64,000 nt of DNA from Arcicella rosea (lineage in GTDB: Bacteria; Bacteroidota; Bacteroidia; Cytophagales; Spirosomataceae): contig NZ_JBEUMS010000017.1 in the NCBI RefSeq assembly GCF_040543805.1, forward strand, positions 98,776 to 162,775, read 5' to 3'. This document shows positions 60,755-64,000 of this stretch, piece after piece. The translations under genes were made by a program, and so were the position numbers. Numbering within the stretch: position 1 is the first letter of the stretch; every line of letters begins with the position of its first letter. Below the pieces are notes generated by a model, which had not been told where the DNA came from, made no database searches, and saw nothing but the letters and a program-made list of their open reading frames with translations.

Positions 60755-61660
60755 ATGACAAATCATCTACCTAAAGTTTCTATAATTACTATCAATTTTA
60801 ACGGTACAGCTGTTACCGCCGATTTGTTACGTTCACTAGAAAAAATCACTTATCCTTCTATTGAAGTAATTGTTGTTGATAATAGTAATAAAGAATTGGG
60901 TCATCAACTACCGATAGATTTTCCTTGGATAAAATACATTGAAACTGGTGAAAATCTTGGTTTTGCCGGTGGTAATAATCGTGGTATTGAAGCGGCAACA
61001 GGTGAATATCTTTTTTTACTTAATAATGATACAGAAGTTGATCCTGGTTTCTTAGAACCACTTATTGCTAGATTCCAAACAGATTCTAAAATAGGAGTCG
61101 TCTGTCCTAAAATTTTATACTTCGACGAACCTGATACTATTCAGTTTGCAGGTTTTTCCCCTATTAATCCTATCACTGGACGAGGTTTTTCTATCGGATA
61201 TTTAGAAAAAGATAAAGGTCAACACGACAAAGCCATGCCTACTTCTAGGGCTCATGGAGCAGCAATGCTTTTTTCGAGAACAGCTTTCGATAAAGTTGGT
61301 TTTATGGCTGTTTTATTCTTTTTGTATTATGAAGAAATGGATTATTGTGAAAGATTTGTAAGGGCTGGATATTCAATTTGGTATGAACCAGCAAGTAAGA
61401 TTTGGCATAAAGAGTCCATCAGTACAGGAAAAGGGTCAACATTAAAAACTTATTATTATAGCCGAAATCGTTTACTTTATTTAAGACGAAATACATTTGG
61501 CCCGCAACGGATATTAATGTTTTTGTATTATTTCTTAGTCGCTGTTCCTAAAAACTTACTTGGCTATGTAACAAAAGGCGATTGGGAGCATTTAAAAGCA
61601 TTTTGGAAAGGCTTAATTTGGAACTTTAGTAATACTTCAAAAGACATTTACGATAAATAA
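60755..61660 (+). CDS. GT2 glycosyltransferase (rhamnosyltransferase-like)
   Basis: A 301-residue protein. VSIITINFNGTAVTADLL, VIVVDNSNKELG, ENLGFAGGNNRGIEAATG and FLLNNDTEVDPGF (NDT in the DxD place) are the standard pattern of the WcaA/RfbF-like rhamnosyltransferase branch. RAHGAAMLFSRTAFDKVG and YYEEMDYCERFVRAGYSIWY complete it. It begins 16 bp after the acyltransferase, so the two are co-transcribed. Confidence 0.87.
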   Translation: MTNHLPKVSIITINFNGTAVTADLLRSLEKITYPSIEVIVVDNSNKELGHQLPIDFPWIKYIETGENLGFAGGNNRGIEAATGEYLFLLNNDTEVDPGFLEPLIARFQTDSKIGVVCPKILYFDEPDTIQFAGFSPINPITGRGFSIGYLEKDKGQHDKAMPTSRAHGAAMLFSRTAFDKVGFMAVLFFLYYEEMDYCERFVRAGYSIWYEPASKIWHKESISTGKGSTLKTYYYSRNRLLYLRRNTFGPQRILMFLYYFLVAVPKNLLGYVTKGDWEHLKAFWKGLIWNFSNTSKDIYDK

Positions 61661-61711
61661 GTTTTACGGAATTACATTCTGTAAAACAAAAATCAAAAAA
61701 TCATTAGGCAA

Positions 61712-62845
61712 ATGCGAATAGGAATAGAAGCACAAAGAATTTTTCGTAAGAAAAAACATGGAATGGACATTGTTGTCCTTGAAGTACTACGTGAGCTTCA
61801 AAAAATGAATACTTCTGATGAATACTTCGTTTATGCACAGCCTGATGCTGATATGAGTGCACTTCAGCCAAGTGATAACATGAAGCTACAAATTTCAAAA
61901 GCCGCTTCATACCCAGTTTGGGAACAAAAAATCCTTCCAGAATCATACAAAAATGATAAAGTAGATTTACTTCATTGTACAAGTAATACCGCTCCTATTT
62001 CCACTAAAATTCCATTAGTTGTAACAATTCATGACATAATTTATTTAGAAAAATGGATGATTACCGAAGGAACATATTACCAACGTTTCGGAAATTTATA
62101 TCGTCGTTGGAATGTACCAAAAATTGCTAAAAAGGCAGAAATGATAATTACTGTTAGCGATTATGAAAGAGAACGTATTATTGAAGGGTTAAAAATTCCT
62201 GAAAATCGTGTAAAAACAGTTTATAATGCCTGTGGTAAACATTTTACTCCTGATGCAACACCACAAGAATTAAAAGCTTTCAAAGAAAAGATGAACTTAC
62301 CCGATAAATTCATCTTGTTTTTAGGTAATACAGACCCAAAGAAAAATCTTCCAAATGTATTAAAATCAATAGGAATACTTCATCAACGTGGTCAGCTTGA
62401 CTTTACATTAGTAATGCCAGACTTTGGGAAAGAACATTTACTTTCTATTCTGAAAGCTCAAAACAATGAGCATTTGATGAATAATATAATGTTGACAGGT
62501 TATATCCCTAACCAAGAGCTTCCAAATCTTTACAGGTTAGCTCAATTATTTTTATATCCTTCCTTACGAGAAAGCTTTGGCATTCCAATTCTTGAAGCAA
62601 TGGGTTGTGGAATTCCCGTTATTACAAGTAATACTTCAGCTATGCCTGAAGTTGCAGGAAGAGATGCGATATTAATAGACCCCACTCAACCTGAAGAAAT
62701 TGCCCAAATGATTGTTTCTGTATTAAACAACACAGCATTAAGAGCTAAAACAATTGCTTATGGCATTGAAAGAGCATCTCAATTTTCGTGGGAAAAAACA
62801 GCCAATCAAGTGTTAGATATATACAGAGATATTTTAAATAGATAA
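61712..62845 (+). CDS. GT4 glycosyltransferase
   Basis: A 377-residue GT-B fold enzyme. KHGMDIVVLEVLRELQ near the N-terminus, VVTIHDIIYLEKW, FLGNTDPKKNLPNVLKSIGI, and YPSLRESFGIPILEAMGCGIPVI with the E-x7-E donor motif are those of mannosyltransferase-type GT4 enzymes. It is a cytoplasmic or membrane-associated step in repeat-unit assembly. Confidence 0.9.
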   Translation: MRIGIEAQRIFRKKKHGMDIVVLEVLRELQKMNTSDEYFVYAQPDADMSALQPSDNMKLQISKAASYPVWEQKILPESYKNDKVDLLHCTSNTAPISTKIPLVVTIHDIIYLEKWMITEGTYYQRFGNLYRRWNVPKIAKKAEMIITVSDYERERIIEGLKIPENRVKTVYNACGKHFTPDATPQELKAFKEKMNLPDKFILFLGNTDPKKNLPNVLKSIGILHQRGQLDFTLVMPDFGKEHLLSILKAQNNEHLMNNIMLTGYIPNQELPNLYRLAQLFLYPSLRESFGIPILEAMGCGIPVITSNTSAMPEVAGRDAILIDPTQPEEIAQMIVSVLNNTALRAKTIAYGIERASQFSWEKTANQVLDIYRDILNR

Positions 62846-62915
62846 CTATTTGATTTTTAAGCAATAGTCAAATAATGAATATATTGAAAATAAACGCCAA
62901 TAAAAGCAAATTCCA

Positions 62916-63800
62916 ATGAAGCCATTAAATATAGTTGTTGCTAGTGATAATCATTATATCATCTTATTGGCAGCTCTCATAAAATCAATTGAAGCAAATC
63001 TTTCAGAAGGTCATACTATTACCATTTATATTATTGAAGATAATGTTAGTAGTAATAATAAATTGAAACTTCAAAAGTCAATTGATACCAACATTACTAC
63101 GCTCGTTTGGAAAGAAATGAATAGCGTAATTCCTGAAGGAATGAAGTTGCCATTAGATAGAAGTTCTTATCCTTTAAATATTTATATGCGTCTTTTCATC
63201 CCATATTTCATTCCAGAAGAAATAGAAAGAGTATTATATTTAGATGTTGATATGATTGTATTAAAAGATGTTGCTACCTTATTTGAAAATGACCTTGAAA
63301 AACATGTAATTGCCTCAGTATTAGACCCTAGAATTATCACATTTGATAATAGCTGGGGAGGAGTCTTAAATCACGATGAGTTAGGTTTGTCTGGAAAGAC
63401 TCGCTATTTTAATACAGGTTTGATTTTAATGAATACGAAAAAATGGAGAGAGTTAAACATAACAGAAAAAATCATTGACTGCATTGATAATAATAAGAAA
63501 TTTGCAAACTACCCAGATCAGTATGGATTAAATGTAATTTTAGCCAATCAATGGCTGGAGTTAAGTCCTCTTTGGAATCATTTTTCGACGATTTCTCCCA
63601 ATGAAACACCTTATTTAATACATTTTGTAGAAAGAAAACCCATTTATAAAGCCTACAATTATAGCGAAGAATTCAAGAAAATTTTCTATTTCTATTTAAA
63701 ACAAACAGAATGGAAGAATTTTAAAGCAATTGGAGAATCTCAGAGATACATAAAGAAAATAAAAAATATACTAAATAAGTTTAAGCCATCTTGGTTATAG
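62916..63800 (+). CDS. GT8-family glycosyltransferase
   Basis: A 294-residue retaining GT-A enzyme. IVVASDNHYIILLAALIKSI, RLFIPYFIPEEIERVLYLDVDMIVLKD with the D110-x-D112 metal motif, YFNTGLILMNTKKW and YPDQYGLNVILANQW are typical of LPS galactosyl/glucosyltransferases (RfaJ/GspA group). It is the last gene of the run and is followed by a strong terminator before the convergent rRNA operon. Confidence 0.9.
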   Translation: MKPLNIVVASDNHYIILLAALIKSIEANLSEGHTITIYIIEDNVSSNNKLKLQKSIDTNITTLVWKEMNSVIPEGMKLPLDRSSYPLNIYMRLFIPYFIPEEIERVLYLDVDMIVLKDVATLFENDLEKHVIASVLDPRIITFDNSWGGVLNHDELGLSGKTRYFNTGLILMNTKKWRELNITEKIIDCIDNNKKFANYPDQYGLNVILANQWLELSPLWNHFSTISPNETPYLIHFVERKPIYKAYNYSEEFKKIFYFYLKQTEWKNFKAIGESQRYIKKIKNILNKFKPSWL

Positions 63801-63843
63801 TCAAAAATAAAGGTATCTCTAAAAGAGATACCTTTATTTTTGA
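63801..63843. terminator. Strong terminator after the GT8 gene
   Basis: Perfect 20-bp arms (63801-63820, ending AAAGGTATCTCT; 63824-63843) with a 3-nt AAA loop and T/A-rich ends. It starts one base after the stop codon and works for both strands. Confidence 0.88.
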
Positions 63844-63864
63844 CTATCCCAATATCTTCAAATT

Positions 63865-63900
63865 AAAAAGGTTCTTGATATTACTATCAAGAACCTTTTT
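63865..63900 (-). terminator. Terminator of the rRNA operon
   Basis: Perfect 16-bp stem AAAAAGGTTCTTGATA / TATCAAGAACCTTTTT with a 4-nt loop. On the minus strand it ends in TTTTTAATTT, just past the 3' end of the 5S rRNA. Confidence 0.85.
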
Positions 63901-63908
63901 TAATGTTT

Positions 63909-64000
63909 TTGGGGTTTATTTACTTTCCCGCATATGATTGCAGTATCATCAACGGAACTGGGCTTAACTTCTCTGTTCGAGATGGGAAGAGGTGAACACC
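63909..64000 (-). rRNA. rrf: 5S ribosomal RNA (5' part outside window)
   Basis: The minus strand reads GGTGTTCACCTCTTCCCATC, then the 5S hallmark GAACAGAGAAGTTAAGCCC, GATGATACTGC and GGGAAAGTA. About 92 of an expected 110-120 nt are present; the 5' end and the 23S/16S genes lie beyond the right edge. The 3' boundary is approximate. Confidence 0.93.

Overview
The window looks like the chromosome of an AT-rich, aerobic member of Bacteroidota, probably order Cytophagales (Emticicia/Arcicella/Flectobacillus-like; this placement is inference). Support: a SusC/SusD pair, many secreted glycoside hydrolases, a NagB fused to a PIG-L/LmbE domain, ThuA-sugar dehydrogenase-cytochrome c fusions, near absence of Shine-Dalgarno sequences, and several TAnnTTTG-type -7 promoter elements. 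The last 92 bases are the 3' part of a 5S rRNA gene on the minus strand, so an rRNA operon lies just beyond the right edge.

Layout. 1-3663: 3'-truncated gene for a very large secreted ThuA / sugar dehydrogenase / PKD / cytochrome c / CBM6 protein (minus). 3874-6150: Nudix-type (NrtR-like) regulator and an alpha-ketoglutaric-semialdehyde-type dehydrogenase. 6609-24641: an amino-sugar and glycoconjugate locus: NagB-PIG-L fusion, NagP-like permease, DUF983 protein, divergent DeoR regulator, SusC, SusD, GH29 fucosidase, a RidA / D-threonine aldolase-like / M19 dipeptidase trio, GH20 hexosaminidase and a secreted alpha/beta hydrolase. 24650-30092: AraC regulator, then a probable 3-keto-sugar module (DUF1080 hydrolase, GMC oxidoreductase with its subunit 3, divergent Gfo/Idh/MocA oxidoreductase).

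30087-40234 (minus): first half of an exopolysaccharide locus: GT14, Wzx flippase, GT4, GT2, Wzy-type polymerase, a Wzc-like protein with a C-terminal SPOR domain, a short TolC-like protein and a histidine phosphotransfer (HPt) protein. 40585-46374 (minus): GH5-like, GH43, BNR/CBM9-like lipoprotein and a carboxylesterase, probably plant hemicellulose or arabinan breakdown. 46636-48346: VapBC-like toxin-antitoxin pair and a tyrosine recombinase. 48443-55587: polyphosphate kinase, alkaline phosphatase, GH92 mannosidase and a class-3 aldehyde dehydrogenase. 56119-63800 (plus): second half of the exopolysaccharide locus: stand-alone receiver, a pseudo-receiver fused to the priming sugar transferase, three GT2 enzymes, a hexapeptide acyltransferase, GT4 and GT8.

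Together the two exopolysaccharide halves supply most parts of one Wzx/Wzy pathway: priming, assembly, flipping, polymerisation and chain-length control; no Wza-type export protein is seen. They also carry phosphorelay parts (HPt, receiver, receiver-like domain on the priming enzyme) and a possible peptidoglycan anchor on the Wzc-like protein. This is the most unusual system in the window. Gene borders carry many palindromic repeats of at least four families; two of them create false upstream start codons.
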